Counted from the first letter of the stretch, positions 1 to 7,840 are shown. The stretch: DNA of 11,470 bases from Spirochaetales bacterium (GCA_007121695.1 SKKC01000247.1:1-11470), one strand, 5' to 3'. Translations and numbers: made by a program. The notes: generated by a model from the sequence alone, not told the origin.

Positions 1-120
1 GGCTACCTGAACAGAGACGGGTCGGTCTCCACCCAACTCAAGGGAAACATGTTCAAGGGTCCGTACCACATACCACGCATGCAGCTGTATGCCTGGCAGT
101 TGCTGTCGCGGCTTGGGTAA
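1..120 (+). CDS. N-acylglucosamine 2-epimerase (AGE) family protein, C-terminal fragment
   Basis: Frame 1 is open from the window edge to a TAA at 118-120 and encodes 39 residues; the start lies outside the window. The visible tail contains GYLNRDGSVSTQLKGN, then KGPYHIPRMQ and a final WQLL. This resembles the C-terminus of N-acylglucosamine 2-epimerase family proteins, where a 'GY..RDG.V...LKG..WKG.FH.PR' stretch closes the alpha6/alpha6 barrel. Members epimerise or isomerise free sugars (N-acetylglucosamine/N-acetylmannosamine, mannose/fructose/glucose, cellobiose); the substrate cannot be told from this fragment. The gene converges on the next one, with only 36 bases between stops and no obvious terminator hairpin. 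The family call rests on motif memory over a short stretch. Confidence 0.72.
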   Translation, partial: GYLNRDGSVSTQLKGNMFKGPYHIPRMQLYAWQLLSRLG

Positions 121-156
121 CGGATCCACGAGCCTGCACCCGGATACACAGCACCC

Positions 157-861
157 CTACCCCTCGGCCACCAGCTCCACCACCGTCCGTGGCGTGCCTG
201 GCCAGCCCCGAACGCCCTCGTAGCGGACGAACTGCCCGTCGGTCACGCGATACCAGTAGGTGGCGCTCCAGAACATGCTGCCGATGCCCGGCAGGCTAAT
301 GCGGATCTCCCAGGCTTCGACGCGTTCTCCGTCGACGTCTATGGTCGAACGGCCGCGTCGTGCCGCCTGGAGCTTGCGCAGCGTCAGGTCACCCGGCTGT
401 ATAGTCCAGAACTGCATCCGGTCGCGCGACGAGAGGACAAAGGGCTCGAGCGATCGTTCTATGGACTGAACCCAGGGGTCGGCGTCTTCGAGACGGAAGG
501 TTTCATTCACCTGTCGGCCTTCATTTCTGCCGGTCAGACGAATGGTACGTCCGCTGATGCGTGCGGTAAAATCGGTGCCGTCGGCCGGGTTCCGGTGGGT
601 CCACTGCAGGGACTCGAGACTCTGTGGGTCAACTATGACCTCGTGTTCTTCGCCGGTCTGACTGACCGAGCTGAGTCGCAACTGCTGGCCGATCGGATCT
701 TCGGCAGACTGAAGATACACCACGTCGTTACCGGTCTGTTCACGAAACCTCATGTTTTCTCCCGCAAGAACTGATACGTACGGGAGAAAGATAAGCAAAA
801 CCGCGATAAAAGCCACTGGATGACTGAAAGTTAAATATCGCATAATGTTCATATCGTACAC
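157..861 (-). CDS. Exported protein of unknown function (DUF3108-like beta-rich)
   Basis: This encodes up to 234 residues. I do not recognise a named gene. The N-terminus has a hydrophobic stretch (about residues 10-33, ending VSVLAG) that reads as a signal peptide, so the product is probably periplasmic or membrane-anchored. The rest has alternating polar/hydrophobic strands. Its C-terminal third (WEIRISLPGIGSMFWSATYW, then VRYEGVRGWPGTPRTVVEL) recalls DUF3108-like proteins, which look like beta-sheet envelope proteins; this is a weak resemblance. The start is uncertain: GTG at 861, ATG at 852 and ATG at 843 are in frame and none has a good Shine-Dalgarno site. Start 843 would give MRYLTFSHP followed directly by the hydrophobic core and would leave more room for the divergent promoter. 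The gene diverges from the crtQ-like gene and converges on the AGE family gene. Confidence 0.72.
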   Translation of the reverse strand: MYDMNIMRYLTFSHPVAFIAVLLIFLPYVSVLAGENMRFREQTGNDVVYLQSAEDPIGQQLRLSSVSQTGEEHEVIVDPQSLESLQWTHRNPADGTDFTARISGRTIRLTGRNEGRQVNETFRLEDADPWVQSIERSLEPFVLSSRDRMQFWTIQPGDLTLRKLQAARRGRSTIDVDGERVEAWEIRISLPGIGSMFWSATYWYRVTDGQFVRYEGVRGWPGTPRTVVELVAEG

Positions 862-893
862 AGTCTACCGCGGAATGTGTACCTTCTCCGGTA

Positions 894-2054
894 GTGCTGT
901 ACCTTTCCCTCTCGCTCATGCTGCTTATCGGCCTGCTCTCCGGCATCGCGTTGTTCGGCGGTCGTATTGTGCACCGGGCCTCCGACAGGCTTCCGGACGT
1001 CGAGGATCCGGGGGCGCTCGCGGGTGGATCGTCGATTTCCGTCGTGATCCCCGCCCGAAACGAAGAGCAGCGGATTTCCATCCTGCTCGAAAGTCTGTTG
1101 GCCCAGGATCGTGCGCCCGAAGAAATTATTGTGGTAGATGATGAATCAACGGACGGTACGGTTGCGGTATGCCGGCGATACGGCGTGCGGGTCATAGCGG
1201 CGGGAGACCGTCCGGCGGGCTGGGTCGGCAAGACCTGGGCGTGTTCGGTCGGCGCCGCCCGCACGCACGGCGAGCTGTTACTCTTTCTCGACGCCGACGT
1301 GGAACTGTCGGTTCGGGCGATCGGCCGCCTCGCAGCGGCGCATCGCGCGCACGGGGGTGCGATCTCGGTCCAGCCCTACCACCGGACGAAGCGACTGTAC
1401 GAGTCGTTCAGCGCGCTGTTCAACGCGCAGGCGGTTACTGCCGTCGGCGTCGGCGCGCGCGCGCGTGGACTGTTCGGTCCCTGCATACTCATAGACCGCG
1501 CCTCGTATACCCGCTGCGGCGGTCACGAGGCGGTTCGGGACTCGGTGCTCGACGATGTGGACTTCGGCGTGGCTTGCCGCGCTCACAATGTCCCGATCAG
1601 AACCTATCTTGGCGGTCGGGCAATCCGCTATCGCATGTACCCCGAAGGCCCGAGGGCGATGGTCAACGGGTGGACAAAGAACTTCCTCCGGGGTGCAGGC
1701 GCAACCCCCACCCGGGTGCTGCTGCTGCAGTCGCTCTGGATCATTGGCGCGGTTACGGCGTTTGCACAGACCACGATTTCGCTTACCGACTCGACGCTTG
1801 CCGTATTCACGCCCGACCAGGCGGTGCTCATATATCTGACCTTTGCCGTACTCGTGGGCTTGAGCGTCCGTTTTTACGGCAGCTTCGGCTTTGGGGTTGC
1901 CCTTACCTTCCCCCTGCACCTGCTCTTTTTCGGATACATTATGCTGCGGGCGCTGTGGGTGCACGCGCGCGGTGGCAGCGTAGACTGGCGCGGTCGCGAG
2001 GTGTGCCCGGGCAGGGACGGGTGCCGCGACGACGCGACTGCGGAGGACGGGTAG
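894..2054 (+). CDS. crtQ: CrtQ-like family 2 membrane glycosyltransferase
   Basis: This is a 386-residue GT2 enzyme. An N-terminal membrane segment (about 1-23) is followed by a GT-A domain: SVVIPARNEE at 49-58, VVDDESTDGT at 80-89, a GWVGKTWAC signature at 109-117, the DxD motif DAD at 133-135, and LDDVDFG at 219-225 in the acceptor/catalytic region. Two to three hydrophobic segments follow (about 275-295, 311-326, 331-352), and the tail carries VDWRGREV. The GKTWAC signature and topology fit the glycosyltransferases of staphyloxanthin synthesis (CrtQ, which glucosylates diaponeurosporenoate) and the related hopanoid-associated HpnB group. The CrtO-like gene immediately downstream favours the CrtQ reading. 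The start is taken as GTG at 894 because it keeps the first hydrophobic residues; ATG at 918 is an alternative, and neither has a strong Shine-Dalgarno site. The actual acceptor lipid is inferred, not shown. Confidence 0.78.
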   Translation: MLYLSLSLMLLIGLLSGIALFGGRIVHRASDRLPDVEDPGALAGGSSISVVIPARNEEQRISILLESLLAQDRAPEEIIVVDDESTDGTVAVCRRYGVRVIAAGDRPAGWVGKTWACSVGAARTHGELLLFLDADVELSVRAIGRLAAAHRAHGGAISVQPYHRTKRLYESFSALFNAQAVTAVGVGARARGLFGPCILIDRASYTRCGGHEAVRDSVLDDVDFGVACRAHNVPIRTYLGGRAIRYRMYPEGPRAMVNGWTKNFLRGAGATPTRVLLLQSLWIIGAVTAFAQTTISLTDSTLAVFTPDQAVLIYLTFAVLVGLSVRFYGSFGFGVALTFPLHLLFFGYIMLRALWVHARGGSVDWRGREVCPGRDGCRDDATAEDG

Positions 2055-2057
2055 ACC

Positions 2058-2546
2058 ATGACACCGCTTGTCCGGGTATTCGTAATCGCCGCGGTCTGGG
2101 TCGCCATACACATCGGCAGCGGCTACATTGCGCACCGCATTCCGCTTGAGTGGTTCCTGCGCGACCGCGCGCTGTTTCGCACGCGGCGATTCGAGTCAGA
2201 CGGCCGGCTGTACAGACGCGTCTTCCAGGTGCACCGGTGGAAAGACGCGCTTCCTGAAGCCGGGGCGGCATTCGAGGGAGGCTTTGCAAAGCGTTCCCTT
2301 TCGGGGATAGACGCAGAATACCTGGAACGCTTTGTCGCCGAGACCCGTCGGGCAGAACTCACCCACTGGCTTCCGCTTGCGTTTTCGCTGAGTTTTTTTG
2401 TATGGAACCCCGTCAACATTGCTGTCTGGATGCCGCTGTACGCGGTGCTCTCGAACGCCCCGTTTATCGTGGTGCAGCGCAGCAACCGCCCACGCCTGCA
2501 GCGGGCAGCGGAGCGGGCCGGGCGGAGACAGCGAAAAGAGATGTGA
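2058..2546 (+). CDS. crtO: CrtO-like glycosyl-carotenoid acyltransferase
   Basis: This 162-residue membrane protein matches the CrtO family, the glycosyl-4,4'-diaponeurosporenoate acyltransferase that adds a fatty acyl chain to the sugar in staphyloxanthin synthesis. Visible family features are a first hydrophobic segment (about 5-25), RLYRRVFQVHRWKDALPEAG in the 50-69 region, the AETRRAELTHW block at 94-104, a hydrophobic pair at 105-138, and VVQRSNRPRL at 138-147. The length is typical. The start is ATG at 2058, three bases after the crtQ stop, with GGAGG at 2042-2046 inside the end of crtQ. The two genes are surely co-transcribed and translationally close. No phytoene/squalene synthase-like or desaturase gene is visible, so the carotenoid backbone would be made elsewhere. 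The stop TGA abuts the convergent permease stop directly. Confidence 0.8.
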   Translation: MTPLVRVFVIAAVWVAIHIGSGYIAHRIPLEWFLRDRALFRTRRFESDGRLYRRVFQVHRWKDALPEAGAAFEGGFAKRSLSGIDAEYLERFVAETRRAELTHWLPLAFSLSFFVWNPVNIAVWMPLYAVLSNAPFIVVQRSNRPRLQRAAERAGRRQRKEM

Positions 2547-3383
2547 TCAGCCCTTGATTGCCCCCGCCATCATGCCCGCAATGAACTTCCGAGATGAGAT
2601 CAGAAAGGCTATGACTATAGGCAAAATGGCCAGCGACGCTGCCATCATGAGTACGGCCACATCTGTACCGCGCCTTGGATCGCCGGTCAGCTGCACAAGC
2701 GAGAGCGGCAGCGTCAGAAGACGATCACTGCGCAACACGATCAACGGCACTATAAAGTTATTCCAGCTCGTGACGAAAGAAAAAATCCCGAGCGCGGAAA
2801 ATGCCGGCGTCAGCGTGGGCGCAACTACGCGGAAAAAAATTAACCACTCGTGGCAGCCGTCAACTCGTGCCTGATCCAACAGCTGCGGGTGTACGGAGCT
2901 ACTGATATACTGCCGCATCCAGAATATGCCGAATGCATTGGCTGCGCCCGGAACAATCAGCGCCAGGTGATTATCCACCCAGCCGATCTCGCGAATTACT
3001 ATAAACCACGGAATAATATTGGCAATCCAGGGAATCATGAGCGTCGACAGGCACAGCGCGAACATCCACCGTTTCCCGGGAAACGAATACATTGCGAATG
3101 CGTAGCCACCCATGGAACAGAAGATCAAAATCAGAATAACGTTTGCCGCAGCAACGAACACCGAGTTCCACATGTGTCGTGCATACGATATCGCGTTAAA
3201 CAGTACGGTGAAGTTCCGAACCCCCTGGTCGCCAAATGTCAACGGTGGGGGATACGAGAAAATATCCGGTGTCGAATGTGTTGCCAACGCGAACATCCAG
3301 TAAATCGGAAACGCGATGGCAAACGCACCCGTGCCGATGACGAGGTACAGAAGAAACTGATTTACACGGCTTGTCTTTTTCAT
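2547..3383 (-). CDS. Carbohydrate ABC transporter permease, MalG type (CUT1)
   Basis: This 278-residue inner-membrane protein is the second permease of a CUT1 sugar importer. Six hydrophobic segments are visible (about 11-33, 73-97, 106-130, 139-156, 193-214, 247-264). The cytoplasmic EAA loop that docks on the ATPase is LLDQARVDGCHEW at 168-180, followed by the usual VVAPTLTPAF. The first position of the EAA motif is Q instead of E, which is tolerated in the family. The length is typical for MalG/LacG/AraQ proteins. It starts at ATG 3381-3383 with GGAGGG at 3391-3396, seven bases upstream and sharing one base with the malF-like stop codon. It is the last gene of the transporter operon. Its stop abuts the crtO-like stop, and I see no terminator after it. 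Confidence 0.93.
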   Translation of the reverse strand: MKKTSRVNQFLLYLVIGTGAFAIAFPIYWMFALATHSTPDIFSYPPPLTFGDQGVRNFTVLFNAISYARHMWNSVFVAAANVILILIFCSMGGYAFAMYSFPGKRWMFALCLSTLMIPWIANIIPWFIVIREIGWVDNHLALIVPGAANAFGIFWMRQYISSSVHPQLLDQARVDGCHEWLIFFRVVAPTLTPAFSALGIFSFVTSWNNFIVPLIVLRSDRLLTLPLSLVQLTGDPRRGTDVAVLMMAASLAILPIVIAFLISSRKFIAGMMAGAIKG

Positions 3384-3395
3384 GCTCCGTCCCTC

Positions 3396-4319
3396 CTACA
3401 CCTTTTCCCGGAAGAAGCGGATATTCATGATCGCTACCACTATCGTCAGAATCATGATTACCAGCGCAATCGACGAGGCGTATCCGAATCGGGAGAACCG
3501 AAAGGCATTCCGGTACAGGTAGACCATAAGTGTCAGACCCATGCGGTTCGGGCCACCTTCTACTCCGGCGAGCACAAAGGGTTCGTCGAACAAGGTGAAG
3601 GTTCCCACAACTGACAGCACGAACGAGAACAGCACAACTGGTTTGATCAACGGCAGACTGATATGTCGCAGGACCTGGGGCCAGCCGGCACCGTCGATTC
3701 GGGCAGAGTCATACAACTCATTCGGAATCGACTGAAGACCGGCCAGATAAATTACCATGTTCCATCCGACCCAACGCCAGATAAACACGGTCATAATGAC
3801 GGTTCGAACCCATTCACCCTGACCACCAAGCCAGTGTATGCGTTCGCCACCGAATGCCATTATGACAAGGTTGATGAGCCCACCTCGAAACCCGAAGACA
3901 TTCATGAACACAAGCGATATCGCCACCGACGACGCGACAACCGGGAGAAAGTATATCGTTCGGAAAAAGTGACGAAAGCGAATAAACCCCGAATCGAGTA
4001 TAAACGCCACGATCAGCGCAAAAGACAGCATTGGTATGTGAGCCACGATGCCAATGAACAGGGTGTTATAGAGAGCTATCCAGAAAACCGGATCGCGAAC
4101 GATTCGAACGAGATTATCGAGTCCCGTAAACCGCATTGAGCTGAGCCCATCCCAACTGTGAAAGCTCAGATACAGAGTAAAAACGATCGGGAAAGCCATG
4201 AACACAAGAAACAGGACGTAAAACGGTGCCACGTAACTATAAGGCACCCAACTGCTGACTATCCTGCGACCAAGTCCCGGCGGTTTTCGCTGTATACCTG
4301 CGGTTCCGGCATCTGCCAT
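3396..4319 (-). CDS. Carbohydrate ABC transporter permease, MalF type (CUT1)
   Basis: This 307-residue permease pairs with the MalG-type protein to form the membrane channel of a CUT1 importer for sugars or oligosaccharides. It has a short cytoplasmic N-terminus, hydrophobic segments at about 28-50, 83-108, 120-142, 172-192, 228-250 and 279-300, and the EAA loop NELYDSARIDGAGWPQVLRH at 200-219 followed by SLPLIKP. The length is that of the short, LacF/AraP-like MalF form without the large periplasmic P2 loop of E. coli MalF. The start is ATG at 4317-4319 with GGAGAG at 4326-4331. Twelve bases separate its stop from the next gene. Between it and the upstream binding protein is a 105-base gap holding a strong hairpin. 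No ATPase gene follows, so a shared MsmX/UgpC-type ATPase encoded elsewhere is the likely energiser. Confidence 0.93.
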   Translation of the reverse strand: MADAGTAGIQRKPPGLGRRIVSSWVPYSYVAPFYVLFLVFMAFPIVFTLYLSFHSWDGLSSMRFTGLDNLVRIVRDPVFWIALYNTLFIGIVAHIPMLSFALIVAFILDSGFIRFRHFFRTIYFLPVVASSVAISLVFMNVFGFRGGLINLVIMAFGGERIHWLGGQGEWVRTVIMTVFIWRWVGWNMVIYLAGLQSIPNELYDSARIDGAGWPQVLRHISLPLIKPVVLFSFVLSVVGTFTLFDEPFVLAGVEGGPNRMGLTLMVYLYRNAFRFSRFGYASSIALVIMILTIVVAIMNIRFFREKV

Positions 4320-4367
4320 GATTCTCTCTCCACACGCTGATACGTGATACTGTGCACTACAGAAACA

Positions 4368-4392
4368 CCGGCGGAACGCGCGGCTCCGCCGG
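4368..4392 (-). other. Intercistronic stem-loop between binding protein and permease genes
   Basis: CCGGCGGA at 4368-4375 is perfectly complementary to TCCGCCGG at 4385-4392, with a nine-base GC-rich loop, giving an 8-bp all-paired stem. On the transcribed (minus) strand it lies about 30 bases after the binding-protein stop. It is not followed by a real U-run (the next bases read TGTTTCTGT), so it is more likely an mRNA-stabilising or partial attenuation element than a full terminator. Sugar ABC operons often use such hairpins to keep binding-protein mRNA more abundant than permease mRNA. Confidence 0.6.
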
Positions 4393-4424
4393 ATGCCCGT
4401 TTTATGCGAAATTATGGACTTATA

Positions 4425-5750
4425 TCAATCCAGTCCGAGTCGTGCGCTCAAGGCCTCCCTCTCGGGAGCTGTCGCACGCAGAATCTCGCTTATTGTATCG
4501 GCCAGGATAATCTCTGCAGACTCACCAGCATCGATTCCGACGTTGACTCTGCTGGCAAATATCCCTTGCGTCTCGATATCCATGGGCGTTACCAGCGAAG
4601 GCTCAATGCGCTCGGCGATATCGGCCCAGAGCCGTCTCGTTCGCTGTCCCCCGAAGTAGGGATCCGGTTCGTCGTAGAACGGATCGTCCCACGCAGGTAT
4701 CAGCGACGGAAAGTAGTCGACTGCCGCGAACATGGCATTCTGTGCTTCGACCGTCGTCAACATGTACTCAATGAATGCCCATGCAGCCGCCTGGTTATTC
4801 GACATGGCCGGTATCGCGAGGAAGGATCCTCCCCAGTTCACCGAGTCGAACAGCGGCTGTCGTGCAACACCCCAGTCTCCTTCCGAGTCGGGCGCAATCC
4901 ATGACTTCAGGAACCCGCCGAACCAGCTCCCTGCGGAAACTATCGCCAGCCTGTTATCACCGAGCAGAGATGTCCATTCCCCACCCCACATTTCAACGTT
5001 CGCGTCGAGTCCCTCGGAGCGAATCTGGCCTGCAAGTTCGATCAGTTCGACTGATTCGGGCTCATCGATCCGAAGACTCAGATCTTCGTTGTAGAAATCG
5101 CGGTTCGACCAACGTGCAGAAATAAGGTCGATCGCGTTACCAATAAGCCAGCGTTCGTCCGGAATATGCATGGCTCGTGCTGCTTCAAGAAATCCTTCAG
5201 GTGAGTTCATGAGCTCGAACACTGAATCAGGATCACTCGGAAGCCCTGCAGCTTCGAACATCCGGCGGTTGTAAAACATGGTCAGCGGACCGATGTCCCA
5301 CGTAAGCCCGACCATCTGGGACCCGTCGATGGAAACACCGTGCTCCCACTTGAAATCCACGAAATCGTCCGCAAATCTACCGGCATTAAATGGTTCGTCC
5401 AGAAGATTCACAAATCCCGGGCGGTCACGAAATGCCCCGATGTATTCCGCCTCGATCATAACGACATCCGGAGCACCGGCACGGGCCGCGAGCGAGGCAA
5501 GCAAGCGGTCATGGTGGTCAGCGGTTGAAGTCATTTCGAGTTCTACTGTGACGTTCGGATACAGTTCGTTAAATCCAGCGATAATCGAGTTAACCGCGTC
5601 GTCACCTGCCGGCCAGCCGCCGAATGTAATGGTGCCGGAGATATCTGCCGGATCCAGACTGACCTCGTCAGACCCGCAACCTGCCAGAATGAGTGCGAAC
5701 CCGATCACTACGACCAGTAGCACGGCCAATATACGATTGGGCTTATACAT
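4425..5750 (-). CDS. Sugar ABC transporter substrate-binding lipoprotein (family 1, CUT1)
   Basis: This 441-residue extracytoplasmic solute-binding protein captures the sugar and delivers it to the two downstream permeases. A lipoprotein signal peptide is clear: MYKPNR, a hydrophobic core, and the lipobox LAGC with the acylated Cys at 25, so the mature protein is membrane-tethered. The mature part begins with ISGTITFGGWPAGDDAVNSI, then FNELYPNVTVELE, APDVVMIEAEYI and TMFYNRRMFEAAGLP, which are typical of family 1 binding proteins. The start is set at ATG 5748-5750: GGAGGG lies at 5756-5761, five bases upstream, and the signal peptide begins there. A start 17 codons further upstream would add a charged, cysteine-containing extension that makes no sense ahead of a signal peptide. 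It is 56 bases downstream of the GH42 gene. The ligand cannot be read from sequence; a beta-galactoside or arabinose-containing oligosaccharide is inferred from context. Confidence 0.92.
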   Translation of the reverse strand: MYKPNRILAVLLVVVIGFALILAGCGSDEVSLDPADISGTITFGGWPAGDDAVNSIIAGFNELYPNVTVELEMTSTADHHDRLLASLAARAGAPDVVMIEAEYIGAFRDRPGFVNLLDEPFNAGRFADDFVDFKWEHGVSIDGSQMVGLTWDIGPLTMFYNRRMFEAAGLPSDPDSVFELMNSPEGFLEAARAMHIPDERWLIGNAIDLISARWSNRDFYNEDLSLRIDEPESVELIELAGQIRSEGLDANVEMWGGEWTSLLGDNRLAIVSAGSWFGGFLKSWIAPDSEGDWGVARQPLFDSVNWGGSFLAIPAMSNNQAAAWAFIEYMLTTVEAQNAMFAAVDYFPSLIPAWDDPFYDEPDPYFGGQRTRRLWADIAERIEPSLVTPMDIETQGIFASRVNVGIDAGESAEIILADTISEILRATAPEREALSARLGLD

Positions 5751-5771
5751 GAAGTCCCTCCTTTTTTGTGT

Positions 5772-5784
5772 CCGGCATTGCCGG
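5772..5784 (-). other. Small hairpin upstream of the binding-protein ribosome site
   Basis: CCGGC (5772-5776) and GCCGG (5780-5784) form a 5-bp GC stem with a three-base loop in the gap between the GH42 stop and the binding-protein Shine-Dalgarno site, followed on the transcript by an A-run and GGAGGG. It might mark an mRNA processing or stabilising point, but it is short and could be chance. Confidence 0.3.
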
Positions 5785-5806
5785 CACTTTGTCTGCCCCA
5801 TGCAGA

Positions 5807-7822
5807 CTATTGCTCTTCCAGTAGTTCGAAGCCAAACGCGGATATGCTCAATCCGGAAATGGTTTCTCCCGTTGAAACGACTCGCAACGGACGTCGAAGC
5901 TCTACCGTTTTTGCCTCGGAGTTGTGATTCAGAACACAGTACACGCGCCGGCCATTTCCACGACGCTCGACTATTTCGACATGTTTCAACGGACGGAACG
6001 GACTTGCCTCAACTCCGGCTCTTTCCGCAGCCGTAACCAGAAGCGCTCCAAGCCCCTCTATCTCGAGATCGCAGCCGACGTAGTAGCAGACGCCCGATCC
6101 GTGCCGGTGAGCGGTAATTGCAGCACTTCCTGCGAATGGACCACTCGCGTACGTCCCGATCGCGTCTGCTCCGTCGACCTCAAGAATGTCGGTCCAGACC
6201 GCTGCTGTTGATGTGCCGAATTGACCCTGCACGGACACGGTCCGTCCCCAGTTAAGCGAGTCAAACTCGGATACACGAACACCGGCTACACCTGAAAGAC
6301 CGCCGGGAATCTGCTGTTCGATCATGGTGTTATTACGATCGCGAATACCTGAACGGAAACCGGTCACAAGAACTCCGCCACCTTCGACAAAGGCTTCGAG
6401 CTTCCGTGCCTGGTCGTCATCCACCATCGAATAGGCGGGAAGTAGAATTACCTTCGCATGCTCAAGTGCAGTATCCAGCGATGTAACCGCGACATTGAAT
6501 CCCCGGGATACGAGGGCACGATAATGATTGTGAAGCAGCTCGTTGTAGTCGAAGCCCGGATTGTGCGGCTGAAAGCGATGGCTCCAGAGCACTTCGTAGT
6601 CGATAACAAGAGCAACACTCGCGTGCGGTTCTGTTTCTGTAAAAACACTCTCAACCGAACGCGTTGTTTCGACCGTAGCCGAAATCTCCTGGTACCTCCG
6701 GCGGGGAGTGCCATCGTGGTCGAGTATGCCGTACCAGTACTGCTCGGTTCCGGTTCGACACGCACGCCAACGGAAGTAGACGATTGCGTCTGCACCGTGA
6801 GCTATGGCCTGCATCGTCCAGAGTTTAATCTCTCCCGGAGCAGGCGTGTCCCCGAGGGTACGCCACCCGCACGGGCCGCTCTGCTGTTCCATTACCCAGA
6901 ACGCTTTTTGCTTGAGCCCGCGTATAAGAGCGTGCCGGAACCCGAGGACGTGAGGGAAGGTCCTGCCCCACGCGAAGCTCGGATAGTTGTCCCACGAGAC
7001 AAAATCTATGGTCTCGCTGAAACGGTGGTAATCGATATCGGTAAAATCACCCATGAGATTGTGGGTAACGGGGCGATCGGAATGTTCGCGAATCGCCTCG
7101 ACCTGAGCCATATGAAAGCGAATCACTGCGTCCGTCGAAAAACGGGTAAAGTCAAGAAGCAGCCCCGGGTTGTGCCCTTGTGCATCGAACGCGTCCAGTG
7201 CGCTCGAACCCGGATCCTGTGCGACCGTGTAGGCCGGAAGCACAATCTCGTCGAAGGACCGATACTCCTGACTCCAGAACACGGTACCCCATGCAGCGTT
7301 CACGGCGTCCACGGTCTCGTAGCGTTTCTCAAGCCAGACGCGAAACGCCGCCGCCGTCGCGTCATCGAACGACAGTGTCGTATTATGGCAGCCGAATTCG
7401 TTGTCGGTCTGCCAGGCGATAACGGCATCGTGTCTACCGAAGCGTTTCGCCATTTCCCCTGCGATCTTCGCCGACCGCTGCAAGTAGTTCTCGTTGCTGT
7501 ACGAGTAGTGACGACGAGATCCAAACGCCTTTGTTCGGCCGGCTACATCTACCGGGAGTATCGACGGATCCTGATCGATAAGCCACTTCGGCGGTGTCGC
7601 GCTCGGCGTGCCGAGGATGATCTGTATACCATAGCGGTGGGCAAGCTCGATAAAACGCTCGACCCAGTCGAATGCATACACACCGTCGTCTGGCTCAAGC
7701 CGCGCCCACGCAAACTCCAGAATCCGGACTGCGGAAATACCCGCTTCCGACATAAGCCGACAGTCGGTCTCCCAGCGAGTTTCGGGCCAGTGCTCCGGAT
7801 AGTAATCGGCACCAAACAACAT
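5807..7822 (-). CDS. GH42 beta-galactosidase / alpha-L-arabinopyranosidase-type glycoside hydrolase
   Basis: This 671-residue enzyme is of normal length for glycoside hydrolase family 42. It opens with FGADYYPEHWP and has no signal peptide, so it is cytoplasmic and acts on imported sugars. The TIM-barrel catalytic domain (about 1-385) shows both catalytic glutamates in their family contexts: acid/base E142 in WQTDNEFG and nucleophile E312 in WVMEQQSGPCGW. A trimerisation domain with Rossmann-like features (about 395-600; LLPAYSMVDDDQ, GGGVLVTGFRSG) and a small beta C-terminal domain follow. GH42 enzymes hydrolyse terminal beta-D-galactosides, and some accept alpha-L-arabinopyranosides, which have the same ring stereochemistry lacking C6. 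Neighbouring araA and araD make that side activity attractive as the real role. The ATG at 7820-7822 is preceded by a GGGGGAAG ribosome site. It is the first gene of the GH42-transporter unit behind its own promoter and two operators. Confidence 0.94.
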   Translation of the reverse strand: MLFGADYYPEHWPETRWETDCRLMSEAGISAVRILEFAWARLEPDDGVYAFDWVERFIELAHRYGIQIILGTPSATPPKWLIDQDPSILPVDVAGRTKAFGSRRHYSYSNENYLQRSAKIAGEMAKRFGRHDAVIAWQTDNEFGCHNTTLSFDDATAAAFRVWLEKRYETVDAVNAAWGTVFWSQEYRSFDEIVLPAYTVAQDPGSSALDAFDAQGHNPGLLLDFTRFSTDAVIRFHMAQVEAIREHSDRPVTHNLMGDFTDIDYHRFSETIDFVSWDNYPSFAWGRTFPHVLGFRHALIRGLKQKAFWVMEQQSGPCGWRTLGDTPAPGEIKLWTMQAIAHGADAIVYFRWRACRTGTEQYWYGILDHDGTPRRRYQEISATVETTRSVESVFTETEPHASVALVIDYEVLWSHRFQPHNPGFDYNELLHNHYRALVSRGFNVAVTSLDTALEHAKVILLPAYSMVDDDQARKLEAFVEGGGVLVTGFRSGIRDRNNTMIEQQIPGGLSGVAGVRVSEFDSLNWGRTVSVQGQFGTSTAAVWTDILEVDGADAIGTYASGPFAGSAAITAHRHGSGVCYYVGCDLEIEGLGALLVTAAERAGVEASPFRPLKHVEIVERRGNGRRVYCVLNHNSEAKTVELRRPLRVVSTGETISGLSISAFGFELLEEQ

Positions 7823-7840
7823 TATCTTCCCCCTTTAAAC

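Noticed and set aside
4352..4358. GTGCAC in the binding protein-permease gap as a fourth operator
   Set aside because: It is only a half-site with no second arm or promoter nearby; the same hexamer also occurs in coding sequence, for example around 971 and 1951.
5751..5801. Upstream extension of the binding protein by 17 codons
   Set aside because: It would put a charged, cysteine-containing stretch before a normal lipoprotein signal peptide; the GGAGGG site sits inside that extension and serves the ATG at 5748-5750.
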